DNA of 64,000 nucleotides from Parachlamydiaceae bacterium (GTDB taxonomy: Bacteria > Chlamydiota > Chlamydiia > Chlamydiales > Parachlamydiaceae), in NCBI GenBank assembly GCA_013813265.1, contig JACCRY010000124.1, positions 1 through 64,000 of the forward strand. Direction: 5' to 3'. This document shows, piece by piece, positions 9,734 through 19,819 of this stretch (position 1 is the stretch's first letter; each line of letters opens with the position of its first letter). Both the position numbers and the translations under genes were made by a program. The notes beneath the pieces are model-generated. The model saw only the letters and a program-made list of their open reading frames with translations, did not search any database and had not been told where the DNA came from.

Positions 9734-12700
9734 ATGTCAAGAGAGAGGGTTATGGACAATACTAAATTGCAGGATAATTTGAATAAGCTCGACGCAATAC
9801 TAAGTTGTGTAGAAACGCCTGTAGAGAAAAATCAAACCGAAATCATTCAAAATATCAGCGCGTTTCTTTCAAAAATAACCCTTTTTTTCAAGCGAACCTA
9901 TTTTTCTCTTGCCCAGGGTCAATGGCTAGACAACAAAGTTGCAGCAAAAACAGTCAAAAATTATGTATTTAAAATCACAACAGCAGAAAAAAATAGCGAT
10001 TCCGCAGGTAGAATTCATGAAATTTACAAAAAACTGATCAGCTTAGAAGGTAAAGATAGACTTTCAATGGAGGGGATTGAATCTTCATGGATTACAGATC
10101 CCCTAGATGATGAACTCCCATCGTTCCATCGCGTAAGAAAAATGAGTAGCAGCCGGAACACTCACTCTGCTTCCCATTTGTCGTTTCATATGCAAGCTAA
10201 TGAATTCGGCAAAAACAATCAATCTTTCGAGGGATCCAAACTTGAAACAACTTTAGGGGCTTTAGCTGACTTTTTAAACGAACGGTCTGAACAGCAAGGG
10301 CTTCCTATTTACGGGCTAACTCAGGAGGATTTAAATTCTATCAACGGAGCAGTTCAACTAACACTTGATTTTACCGGAATTGAAGACAAGATTGAACAGG
10401 CATTTACTGCGAAGGAAGCTATGCTTCTGCCAGGTGGTTGGGCTGGAGTTCCATCAGGGCATGCAATGGTATATGAAATCATTCCAAATCTTGACGACTC
10501 CGACGAAGCTACATTTCGTTTATTTAATTTGGGTGCCGGAGCAGAAATACACTACGGTGGGATTGTCGGAAATAAAATAAAAAGGCTACCCTACATCGAT
10601 TTTACAGGTGTTTCTAAAAAAAACCTTCTCGATAAAAATGTGCTCTCAGCTATCAGAGAGCTCCAAACAAATGCCTTTTTACCCGGGTCAGATAGCAAGA
10701 CCAACTACGAAACAAAAGATGTCTATCAGGGATTCCTAGCCCTTTTCAAACTGACGCCCGAAGCAGTCATAACCCATGAAGACAGCCCAGTTGAATCCTT
10801 AAAAACCACACAATTTTCAGGGCTCTGTGCATGGCGATCGCCCATGGCTTTTATCTCTACAAAAATGCTGAAAGACCACTACAAGCAACTGATCTGTGAC
10901 ATGAAACTACAAAACTTGATTGATCGGGTATCTGTTTCTCACAAAGAAACCTTTTCCAGAAATGGATGGTGGCACCGGTTAGTTGATTTTATTTTTGGAA
11001 AAGAGGTTGTCTCAAAAGCTCAGTGGAAATTACTCGATAAATCCCATCAAAAGTTGTCTAGAACCATTGCTAAAGCTTTTGATCAAGGAATTGTCGGTTC
11101 CCAGTATGCCATGTATGCTTCCTACAAACTGCAAAAGCTCTCTGGCAAAATTGAAGAAATGCGAGACCCTGCTTACAAGCCTGAACCCCAAGTTCTTAAT
11201 CCTAATAAGAGATCTTGGGAAGCTACAGCTGTAAATCTAAATAGCTTCAATTTGACGCATCAGCCTCTCCATGAACAGCTTGAAAGTGCTTCAAATAAAA
11301 TGGGGACTCAACCCTGTTCGTTTGCGTATGAAAGCATTCAATCTTCCTTTTCTAAGGAGTACGAAGAAGCCCTCAAAGAAATTCTTCTTAGTGCGGAAAC
11401 TGCGTTGCAGGCAGGGGAGGAACAAGCCTTGAACATTGCATTGGTCGATTGGATGCGTCAGTTGGATGCCAAAGACTTTGCTGAGACTTTTGAAGAAGAT
11501 CCCGAAAAAGCTAAAGATGTTATGGAAGACTTAGGGAAACTATCCAAAATCTTTTTTGAGACCTGCTTACGTCTTCCTGATGCGTATGTGGTCCATCCCG
11601 ACAAGCAATACGCTTTGACAAAGTTGCTCTATTTGCAGCAACAGCTTGCGATCATTATAGAACCGGAAAATCTAAAGTTGCTCCAGTTCAACTTAAGTTC
11701 TAATGATTCTCTCTTTTTTAAAGTGGGGGATACTACCATTCATGAGGAATTTTACCGAATTGTCCATTCTCTAGATGCTTCTGCTGATTCGTTTAGAGCA
11801 ATTCAAAAGGAGCTAGAAATACTTCGAGTTGAAGAGCAAGCGCTCGAAAGAAGAGAAAATGATCTTTTATCTGATAAAAGAAAACTTTTTGGCTATTCAG
11901 AAAAAAATAAAATGAATGTCGAGGTTTTAAAAATAGACGAAGAATTAAATGAAATAACGGAAATGACAAAATTCGTAGAGAAAAAATGTGATGAAAAGTA
12001 TGAATTACTCAAAAAAAATCATGACTTAATGAATAAAAAGGGGAATTATAATTTTAATCACAGGTTTAATCTTGGTGAAAGTTCATATTTTCACTTCATA
12101 ACTGATAGAAAAAATTGGGCTATGGAATCCCAGATACAGGATCTTTTTCCAGATGTGGTAAAAGAATTGAGCGTAAGTAATCCCGATTTTATTTTTTTAG
12201 ATGAAGCGCAAAAAAATGCGTATATGTATGCCAGTGATAAACTTCCTGAATGGTTTAAATCCATGCGCGATACACATTTGTATCTTCTCTATCTGTCTCA
12301 TGAATGTATCGGTAATCCTCCTATCGAGAAGATCGATTGTTCACTCATTTTAAGAGTTAAAAAATTGACGGATGATTGGGCTGAAATTTATTTCTCTGTA
12401 AAAGGGCTGACAGGTGATCTCATCAAGCAATATTCTGAAGTGAAGAAAATTCGCGATAAACCCATCCTACGTTATGCCGGATTTTATCGTCCTTTTCAAT
12501 GCCCCAAGCTGGGAAAATTAATCAACCATTGTGCAAAAGAAGCTGAAAATAAATATAGGTTTGAGAAAAACATCCTTGCCAGCCATGTGAGTGACTATTC
12601 TATTGGAATTTCCGATGAATTATTTAAAGAAATCAAACACATCCTTCTTCATGATGAATTGCGGATAGCCAAAGCATTTGCTTATTTTACAAAAAGCCCT

Positions 12701-15700
12701 GCAAAACTTGCCATTCCAGATTATCAATCACTCTTTCAGATATTCATGTTTGAGAAGAATGCCTTAATCAACGAGTTCAAAATTCCCGGTTTTACTGACA
12801 AATTTGCCGAATTCATGCAAACACAACTTGATCGCTATACAACAGAAGGCAACATCCAGACTTCTGTATTTTTATTGCGGATGTGCCGCTTATTCGAAAG
12901 ATTCGCGCCTGACAAAATGGAGTTTCAAGGATCCATAGACAAGCTCAGAGCACTTTTAGAAAAGGTCGGTTTAGAACCAGAAGATAAAAGTGTCATTTAC
13001 GGTGAGCTTGTCGCAGCACTATCGAAGAAGCAGAAGCTTGATCCAGAAGATCATCTTGACTTGCTGATAGGGACGGCCTATTTGCAAGAGAATCCCATTC
13101 CGTTGAAATGGAGTTGTCCACAAACAAATAAAGAGGTGGGCGAGTCTCTTCACATTCATGCCAGGAGTATCGAGGATACACTAATTGATGCCTCAGGCGA
13201 ACCTAACACGAACTTATTGAATACCATTAAACGCAAAATGAAAGGGGGAGGAAAGCGATCATGGGAGGCAACCTGTGCGAAAGGGCAGTTCTCTTATTTT
13301 ACAAGCGATAGGAATCCTTCATACACTTACTACCCGTTAACCAGTAGACTTTTAGTTCAGAATATGAAGGTTTCGCTTCCCTCAGACATACGACAACATC
13401 CTCATTTTCAGCAACTTTTTAGCAGTGTCTCAAAGGGGACCATTAAGGGAGCCAACTTCTATAGATTTAAAGATCGTTCAGGCAATAAAACTCTTATCAG
13501 AAAAATGCCGAATGTGTTGATCATCGAACAAGAGCGGGATGGAAAGTGGTATCAATTTGTCCCTAGAGAGGCATTTTTATATGAAATTCGGGACGAAAAA
13601 TTTCCTCAAAGTGTATTGGCTAGTCGACACCTGGTTGAAAATTTTAATCATTGGCAAAATCTTGATGAACCTTCACTTGTAGAGATAGTGGATGCAGCAA
13701 CCAATGAACCGTATGCGCAAGCTTGTCTAAAGGAAGAATGGGGATATGGTTTCACTGATCGTTATGGAGACCCACTTCCTAACCCTCAAAATGTGGTAAG
13801 CGTTAAACGTTATGCGCAAGAGCTTCAGCTCGGTAAGGCCCAAACTGTTTTAACGCATTTTGAAGACGCCTCTTTTATTCAAGAGTGGTATGAGGATAGT
13901 CTGTTGAGCACACAACTGCGTCACGTTGAACTTCCTCGTTTTAACCTTTCCTTTACATATGACGTAAAGAATTCCCGCCTTGCTTCCGATCAATTTAATG
14001 AAGGTGGTTTCTTCTTAAGTACTGAACAGTATGTTTCGGCTCTAGGAGCTTACACACATTATTTGGTGCTAGAAAATGATAAAGGTGAAAAAAAAATCCT
14101 GATCCCTAATCATTGGTTGGCAAATTTGGAAGATGACAGAGAATCTCTGGAGGCCAAACATGCCATTAATCAGAATTTAGCCCCGGAAAATGATTTCAAA
14201 CAGAGCTATGGGATTTATATTTTAAATGCCAACGGAGAGCTAGTTTCAGGAACAAAAAAGAGCAATCTCTTTTTATCTTATATTTATTCTGCGGTTCAAG
14301 AGTATGGAAGAGCAGCAAAATTGCTGCGGAAATACGCTGTCAAATTGAGTAGCTACTCTAATGAAGAGGAGTTGCTGCTATCAAATATTATCGACCTAGG
14401 AGAAATTGTCGGGGATAGTTCAGGTAACGGTATTGCCGCGCGTACTTTTGCGACTTACCTGCTTATCAAAAATAAAACAGACCATACTCAAACTGTGAAT
14501 AAAGAGCTTAGGAAATGCGTAGCTCCCTTGCTAAGCGATTATCTTTCTCACTACTCGAATATAACTGAACTCAAGCTCACTCCTGAAGAAGAAGCGTTCC
14601 TGATTAAATTTGCCCTTAATGATAAGTTCGACACTAAATTGTTCATCAGACTGGAAGAACTTGATCCAAGCTACGCCAAACAGTATGTTCTTCCCCTCGT
14701 TAAAGAAGATAAAATGAGCGTTCCACGTGATGATGTAGCTATGACATTCACAAAAATGTTCTCCAACCAAGAGTGTCCTAGCACAGCAGAACTTTCCAGG
14801 GGTGAAGAACTTAAAATCTTCGATTTCAGCAAAATGTTGATCACTCGTGTGGGTGGCTATATGCAATCGAATTTTTTTGATCTCTATGAAATTGCCCGTA
14901 TCGGTTCTGATGAGGATAAAAAGAGATTAAAAAAAGGCCTTATCTTTTTTAGACATCAGGAAGGAGCTCCCTGGGGTAAACTCTTAGAATGTGTTCTACA
15001 GAATCCTGAAGCTTTTTCGCCACCGGACATCAAACATGTCGATCATGAGCAAAGAAATAAATGGTGGTCAAATGTTTTAGCTGTTGCAGATGATGTTGGG
15101 GCTGGAAAATTAAATGAGTTAGAGACATTTCAAAAAGCGCCTATGGAGGTTGCTAATTTGACCCAAGAAGATTTTAGGCTTGATGACGAACAATATTTAC
15201 CTCCAGCTATTGAAGTTAAGTGTAGTGCTCCCAAACTTACAACCTTTAATGACCTATGTGATCAAAATGAGTGTTTTAAAATAATTCCTTTTTCCAGGAA
15301 AAAAAAGGACTTATTGAAGGGGTGGCTTAATAAAGAGGTAAATGCACCCGCAAGTAAAGAGCCTCTGTACAAACAGGTAATCGCTGGATTTGCAGCTGAA
15401 ATAACAGACGAAAAGGTCAACCTCCCGGCTGTGAAATATGAACTGAATGTGAAGGGGCCTGAGGATGGTCTTGGAAACATTGAAGAGATGTTAGCCTCTG
15501 GAAAAATCGAATCTGAGAGCAAATTGATTAAGCTAAAATCAGCTATCTTGAAACTGGCTAACCGCCTTCCACTGGATGCCCAAGCTAGCTTACTGAAAAA
15601 GCTTAGACAGCAAGGCGCTTCAGAAAAAGTGATTACTTTAGAAGATCTACTTGTTTACTTTGGCCGCATGGATACGATCTCATTGCAGCAACGAAATCCA

Positions 15701-18700
15701 GCTTTGGATGCTACAGAGATTACAAGGCTATTTTCAAAGATTGCAAAATATCTTGTCATTTCAACCAAAGAACAGCAGAGAAGTCGGGCTCACGAACAGC
15801 TTAATATTGTGAAAGACTGTTTAATAGATGAGGATTGTTCAAATGATGAATTACAAGAACAGGTTCAAGAACTTGCTGAGCGGCTGCTTGCTACTCGCCA
15901 ATTCAAGTCTGAAAAGAAGCCTGCCTATCTGGTTTTTGAATATTATGCAAACATCCTTCTTAGAGAATCTCAAGTTATAAAACTTAAGCAATTGCTCAAG
16001 GATGGGGATCTTAACCCTGTCATGGAAATGATCATGGGATCGGGCAAGTCTAAAGTGCTCCTTCCTCTCATTGGTCTCCTGCGTGCCGATGGCGTCGTTC
16101 TTTCTACAGTCATTGTAGCTAAGCCTTTTTTCGAAAGTGTTTCTTCAGATACTCAACAGATATTAGCGCCCTTTTCGCAATCTGTTCGAGCTCTTCATTT
16201 TGACCGCAATACAGTATTTTCCACTTTCTCTTTGAAAATGATACGGGATGATCTTAAGGCAGTACAAAAGAACAAGGAATGCTTGATTATGACAAGCAGC
16301 AGCGTTCAATGTTTTATGCTTAAATTCATTGAGCAGTGCAAAATATCCTTGTCAAAGGGTGAATTTCCTGAAGAATTAATGCTGATGCGGGAGATCCTAG
16401 GTCTGTTGGGCACTTCAGGGAACCCTCTAGTCGATGAAGCCGATACGATCTATAACGTATTGCATGAATTGAGCTTTAGCTTAGGTGATAAACTGAGCGT
16501 CAATTCTAGAGATCTCAAAGTCATTTCAGAAATTTATTCGATTCTTTATTCCGATCCTTGCATTAAAGCTGCAGCACGCATCGATTTTGACCCTGAACCC
16601 AATATGGAATCTCCGGTACTGACCGAAGAGCTTTACAATAGAGATAGCCGCATAAAAACAATCCTTGCAGAACGATTCATTGAGAATTTGGAGACGCTGA
16701 TTTTTGATTCCGATGAATTGACTCAAGAAACGCAGGGATTTTTTGTCAATTTAGGGTTAAATGCTTCTGTTGAAGAAAAAGAAGCCGCCATTCACTATTT
16801 ATGCCGAGATCCTAAGCATATTAAAAAAGCCCAGCTATTTTATGATCAACAAAGCAATGAAATACAAAATATTCTCGCCTTAGCAGCAGAAGAAATTTCA
16901 GGATTTCTTCCGCATACCCTTACGCGTAAATGTGATGAAAAATATGGATTAGATACAGACGATCAAGGCAACATCGCGATTCCGTATGCTGCGGCGAATA
17001 CCCCGAACTTTGGATCTCAATTTGCCAAATCCTATATCACCATGAACTACACGTATCAATACTACTTGAAAAAGGGTGTGTCTCGTGAAATTGTCGTTCA
17101 GGAGATAGAGCGACTTCAATCCAAAGCAATGAAAGAGCTTAAAGAAACACCAAGTATGCCACTTGAAAAAACAGAAGCATGGCAAACATTCTTAAAATTG
17201 CGTGGAAACTTTGATGTTCCTCTATTTAACCTAAGAGAGGGCCAGATCAATAAAATTGTGGAAGAGATCAATTCAACCCCTGCGCAAAAGAGCAATTTTG
17301 TTTCAGACATCATCCTACCGCAATTGGAGCTTTTCAGTCATAAAAGTAGTTGTAATCCACATAACCTTGCAGCGCTCTACCTCATACTTCTAGGTTTCAC
17401 GGGAACTTTATGGAACAGCAAAAGCATGCACACTAAACTGCAGGCTCGCCCGGAACCTGGAATGGACATGAGGACAATTAAGGTTTTATGGGAGCATAGC
17501 CGTCATGAGGTGTATACGGTTGAAGAAGAAAGTCCCGAGTCCTTGCTAGCGGAGCTTGAGGAGCAAAATATCTCTTTTGATATGATTAGCGATGCGGGTG
17601 GTTACTTCAAAGAAGGGGGGAATACAGCTATCGCAAGGCAGATGGCCCTTACCAACGGAAGACCGGTTGTTTTTTATAATGAGCGCAATGAGCAGGTAGA
17701 AACTAACGGGAAGACCGAAGTGTTGCTAACGGAGTCTAAAACACGTATTTCTGATAGAGATACTTTCTTAGACCAAAGTCACACCACCGGCGCCGATGTC
17801 AAACAAAAGCCTAATGCTGTAGGAATAGTGACTATTGGAGGCAACATGCTTCTACGTGACCTCCTTCAAGCGGTCTGGAGGCTTAGAGGATTGGAAAAGG
17901 GCCAAAGGGTAAAATTCGTTGTCAGTAAAGAAGTGGAATCGATTATCCGGCAGAGGCTAAAAGCTGAACCTGAGGAGTTTGGAGATGAGGATGGGGAAAA
18001 GGAAGAAGTTCCTCTTCAATTTGATGATATCCTTCGCTTTCTGATCATTAACCAAGTTAGGCAGCAGGGAAAGGACAATTTTAAAGCCTTCCGGCAAGAG
18101 CTTTCTAGCGTGGTTCAATCATTGCTTTTTGATTTGTTGCTGAGTGAAAAATTTAGCGTCGATGAAATGGCTGAAGCTTTTTCGGTGCTAGAGAAGGAAT
18201 GGATTAAAGAGGCATGCAAGGAGCCAAGAGATTTGCATGGCATCATAGGTCATGAGGAAGATAGCATTGTAGTGTTAGAACAAGAAAGAAATAAATCGAT
18301 TATCAGGCTTGACGAGATTTTCGAAGAGCTTCCATTTTTAGAGAACAATGGAATAACAAAAGAAGATGCCTTAACCCGAGTGGATGCCATTTGTGAGGCT
18401 CATGTTGACTCCCTTCCAGCAAAAGTCACTGTTCCACTGCGCGATACGGATTCAGATCAAACTGTGGAGAGACAGCAAGAGACACAACAAGAAACTCAAA
18501 CTGAGCTTGAGGTTCAGGAACATAAAGAAAAAGGAAAAACAACTTTGGGGAATGTTGGTCTTAGAGTGTCTGAGAATCCCGTTCAGTTGACTTCAAAGAT
18601 TTTTGAAAGATACTCATGGGCTTCATGTCTATCGATGGGGGATTGTTGTCAATTTGATCCGGCTCTGGAGGGATTTAGCGATGCTTTTAAGGGGATTCGA

Positions 18701-19138
18701 ATATCCATTAACGCTTTGGAATGGCCAGCAAGAATGCCGCAACTTACCGATTTGAGGTTACTGGGTAACCATCGTACTCTTTTGGAGTTTGTCAAAGTCG
18801 TCAACGAGGGCAGAGACCTCATTATTTTAAGCCAAGAAGATGCAAATAGGGAAAAAACTGAAGGAAATTTTTTCTTGTCTTTGTACAATTTGACCACGGG
18901 GTTTAACGACAAGACGCAGCCAGTGTCTAAGGAACTTTTCGAGAAAATTGTCAAAGTGAAGTTCCTGAGCGGGGAATCGTCCTACACGAAACCTGAACTG
19001 GAATTCCTTGAGGAATGGTTCAATGAGCAGGGCAAAGAAAGGATGCTGGATCTATTCCAGACAAAAATTCTCGCCGGCCATCCTGATAAGGCTGCAGACT
19101 ATAATAATGGCAATTTGCGTGATTTGCTGCATAATTGA
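9734..19138 (+). CDS. giant DUF3638/DUF3645-like ATPase, paralog copy 2 (full-length form)
   Basis: A 3134-aa protein. Residues about 1-705 form an extra N-terminal domain absent from copy 1. It carries PSGHAMVYEI near 241, FRLFNLGAG shortly after, and GLCAWRS near 362. A coiled, charged linker follows (about 690-740). From there to the end it is collinear with copy 1: MGSGKSK near 2100, VDEAD near 2233, GFTGTLWNS, WRLRGLEKGQ near 2715, and the Gln/Glu-rich stretch near 2915. The core resembles the DUF3638/DUF3645 helicase-like families. ATG 9734 has no Shine-Dalgarno; a second in-frame ATG at 9752 follows GAGAGAGGG and may be the real start. Size, lack of a signal peptide and eukaryote-like relatives would fit an intracellular or secreted host-interaction factor, but no function is known. 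Confidence 0.82.
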   Translation: MSRERVMDNTKLQDNLNKLDAILSCVETPVEKNQTEIIQNISAFLSKITLFFKRTYFSLAQGQWLDNKVAAKTVKNYVFKITTAEKNSDSAGRIHEIYKKLISLEGKDRLSMEGIESSWITDPLDDELPSFHRVRKMSSSRNTHSASHLSFHMQANEFGKNNQSFEGSKLETTLGALADFLNERSEQQGLPIYGLTQEDLNSINGAVQLTLDFTGIEDKIEQAFTAKEAMLLPGGWAGVPSGHAMVYEIIPNLDDSDEATFRLFNLGAGAEIHYGGIVGNKIKRLPYIDFTGVSKKNLLDKNVLSAIRELQTNAFLPGSDSKTNYETKDVYQGFLALFKLTPEAVITHEDSPVESLKTTQFSGLCAWRSPMAFISTKMLKDHYKQLICDMKLQNLIDRVSVSHKETFSRNGWWHRLVDFIFGKEVVSKAQWKLLDKSHQKLSRTIAKAFDQGIVGSQYAMYASYKLQKLSGKIEEMRDPAYKPEPQVLNPNKRSWEATAVNLNSFNLTHQPLHEQLESASNKMGTQPCSFAYESIQSSFSKEYEEALKEILLSAETALQAGEEQALNIALVDWMRQLDAKDFAETFEEDPEKAKDVMEDLGKLSKIFFETCLRLPDAYVVHPDKQYALTKLLYLQQQLAIIIEPENLKLLQFNLSSNDSLFFKVGDTTIHEEFYRIVHSLDASADSFRAIQKELEILRVEEQALERRENDLLSDKRKLFGYSEKNKMNVEVLKIDEELNEITEMTKFVEKKCDEKYELLKKNHDLMNKKGNYNFNHRFNLGESSYFHFITDRKNWAMESQIQDLFPDVVKELSVSNPDFIFLDEAQKNAYMYASDKLPEWFKSMRDTHLYLLYLSHECIGNPPIEKIDCSLILRVKKLTDDWAEIYFSVKGLTGDLIKQYSEVKKIRDKPILRYAGFYRPFQCPKLGKLINHCAKEAENKYRFEKNILASHVSDYSIGISDELFKEIKHILLHDELRIAKAFAYFTKSPAKLAIPDYQSLFQIFMFEKNALINEFKIPGFTDKFAEFMQTQLDRYTTEGNIQTSVFLLRMCRLFERFAPDKMEFQGSIDKLRALLEKVGLEPEDKSVIYGELVAALSKKQKLDPEDHLDLLIGTAYLQENPIPLKWSCPQTNKEVGESLHIHARSIEDTLIDASGEPNTNLLNTIKRKMKGGGKRSWEATCAKGQFSYFTSDRNPSYTYYPLTSRLLVQNMKVSLPSDIRQHPHFQQLFSSVSKGTIKGANFYRFKDRSGNKTLIRKMPNVLIIEQERDGKWYQFVPREAFLYEIRDEKFPQSVLASRHLVENFNHWQNLDEPSLVEIVDAATNEPYAQACLKEEWGYGFTDRYGDPLPNPQNVVSVKRYAQELQLGKAQTVLTHFEDASFIQEWYEDSLLSTQLRHVELPRFNLSFTYDVKNSRLASDQFNEGGFFLSTEQYVSALGAYTHYLVLENDKGEKKILIPNHWLANLEDDRESLEAKHAINQNLAPENDFKQSYGIYILNANGELVSGTKKSNLFLSYIYSAVQEYGRAAKLLRKYAVKLSSYSNEEELLLSNIIDLGEIVGDSSGNGIAARTFATYLLIKNKTDHTQTVNKELRKCVAPLLSDYLSHYSNITELKLTPEEEAFLIKFALNDKFDTKLFIRLEELDPSYAKQYVLPLVKEDKMSVPRDDVAMTFTKMFSNQECPSTAELSRGEELKIFDFSKMLITRVGGYMQSNFFDLYEIARIGSDEDKKRLKKGLIFFRHQEGAPWGKLLECVLQNPEAFSPPDIKHVDHEQRNKWWSNVLAVADDVGAGKLNELETFQKAPMEVANLTQEDFRLDDEQYLPPAIEVKCSAPKLTTFNDLCDQNECFKIIPFSRKKKDLLKGWLNKEVNAPASKEPLYKQVIAGFAAEITDEKVNLPAVKYELNVKGPEDGLGNIEEMLASGKIESESKLIKLKSAILKLANRLPLDAQASLLKKLRQQGASEKVITLEDLLVYFGRMDTISLQQRNPALDATEITRLFSKIAKYLVISTKEQQRSRAHEQLNIVKDCLIDEDCSNDELQEQVQELAERLLATRQFKSEKKPAYLVFEYYANILLRESQVIKLKQLLKDGDLNPVMEMIMGSGKSKVLLPLIGLLRADGVVLSTVIVAKPFFESVSSDTQQILAPFSQSVRALHFDRNTVFSTFSLKMIRDDLKAVQKNKECLIMTSSSVQCFMLKFIEQCKISLSKGEFPEELMLMREILGLLGTSGNPLVDEADTIYNVLHELSFSLGDKLSVNSRDLKVISEIYSILYSDPCIKAAARIDFDPEPNMESPVLTEELYNRDSRIKTILAERFIENLETLIFDSDELTQETQGFFVNLGLNASVEEKEAAIHYLCRDPKHIKKAQLFYDQQSNEIQNILALAAEEISGFLPHTLTRKCDEKYGLDTDDQGNIAIPYAAANTPNFGSQFAKSYITMNYTYQYYLKKGVSREIVVQEIERLQSKAMKELKETPSMPLEKTEAWQTFLKLRGNFDVPLFNLREGQINKIVEEINSTPAQKSNFVSDIILPQLELFSHKSSCNPHNLAALYLILLGFTGTLWNSKSMHTKLQARPEPGMDMRTIKVLWEHSRHEVYTVEEESPESLLAELEEQNISFDMISDAGGYFKEGGNTAIARQMALTNGRPVVFYNERNEQVETNGKTEVLLTESKTRISDRDTFLDQSHTTGADVKQKPNAVGIVTIGGNMLLRDLLQAVWRLRGLEKGQRVKFVVSKEVESIIRQRLKAEPEEFGDEDGEKEEVPLQFDDILRFLIINQVRQQGKDNFKAFRQELSSVVQSLLFDLLLSEKFSVDEMAEAFSVLEKEWIKEACKEPRDLHGIIGHEEDSIVVLEQERNKSIIRLDEIFEELPFLENNGITKEDALTRVDAICEAHVDSLPAKVTVPLRDTDSDQTVERQQETQQETQTELEVQEHKEKGKTTLGNVGLRVSENPVQLTSKIFERYSWASCLSMGDCCQFDPALEGFSDAFKGIRISINALEWPARMPQLTDLRLLGNHRTLLEFVKVVNEGRDLIILSQEDANREKTEGNFFLSLYNLTTGFNDKTQPVSKELFEKIVKVKFLSGESSYTKPELEFLEEWFNEQGKERMLDLFQTKILAGHPDKAADYNNGNLRDLLHN

Positions 19139-19819
19139 TGTTGCGACAATATAAGTAGTAAGGATGTGGAGGATTTCAATGTAGCTCGATCGCACCAATA
19201 TCGAGTAAGTTACTAAAACGTAAAATTTGGGTAGAGCCATACGTTAAAAAAACGTAAGCGTCAATCTAGATATATTGACACGCTCATGCGCGTATGTGAG
19301 AAGGATTTGGAATCTTTACTTAATTAATCGGAAAAGCAATTTTATTAATATAATGCCTACATATATTTCAATACAATCAACTGAAAGTTGGTGATGTGAC
19401 TAGCCTTTTTTTCAACGCAGAAGAAGCGCAAAAGGCGCAAAGGACGTAAAGAGAAGGCAAAAGAAAATGATGGCACAAACTGTTCGGTCCTTTTCCTTTT
19501 GATTTCTTTTGCTCTTCTTTGCGTTGAAAGGATGTTGCACTAACAATCCCTAAGTTGACGGCATTGGATCTATCGCTTAAACCTATGTGAAGATTTGTCT
19601 AGATTTGATTCTATACTTCCAGCATGTTTATTTTTCATTTAAATTGAAAAAGAAGTTGTTTTTTTTTTTTGAGATTTTTTGACATTTCTGTTGGTTAATA
19701 TTTTAGTTTAAGATATGTTTTATTGTATATTACTGGGATCGGGAAGAACTAGTTGAAAATCCTATGCGGTTTTGCAGTTACAATTATTAATTTACGATTT
19801 ATATAAAAAGAAGGTCAAA
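19139..19819. other. intergenic region with several hairpins
   Basis: About 680 bases without a credible gene. Short perfect stems occur at 19240-19256 (TACGTT/AACGTA) and 19258-19283 (GCGTCAAT.../ATTGAC.CGC). A longer imperfect inverted repeat is listed separately at 19404-19531. The stretch from 19650 to 19740 is very AT-rich with T-runs and probably holds the promoter of the next gene. Confidence 0.45.
19404..19531. repeat. imperfect long inverted repeat
   Basis: The left side (CAACGCAGAAGAAGCGCAAA... to GGCAAAAGAAA) pairs imperfectly with the right side (TTTCTTTTGCTCTTCTTTGCGTTG), enclosing an inner AAAGGAC/GTCCTTT stem. The ACGCAAAGG-type wording resembles dispersed non-coding repeats seen in many bacteria. 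No coding potential is visible. Confidence 0.4.
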
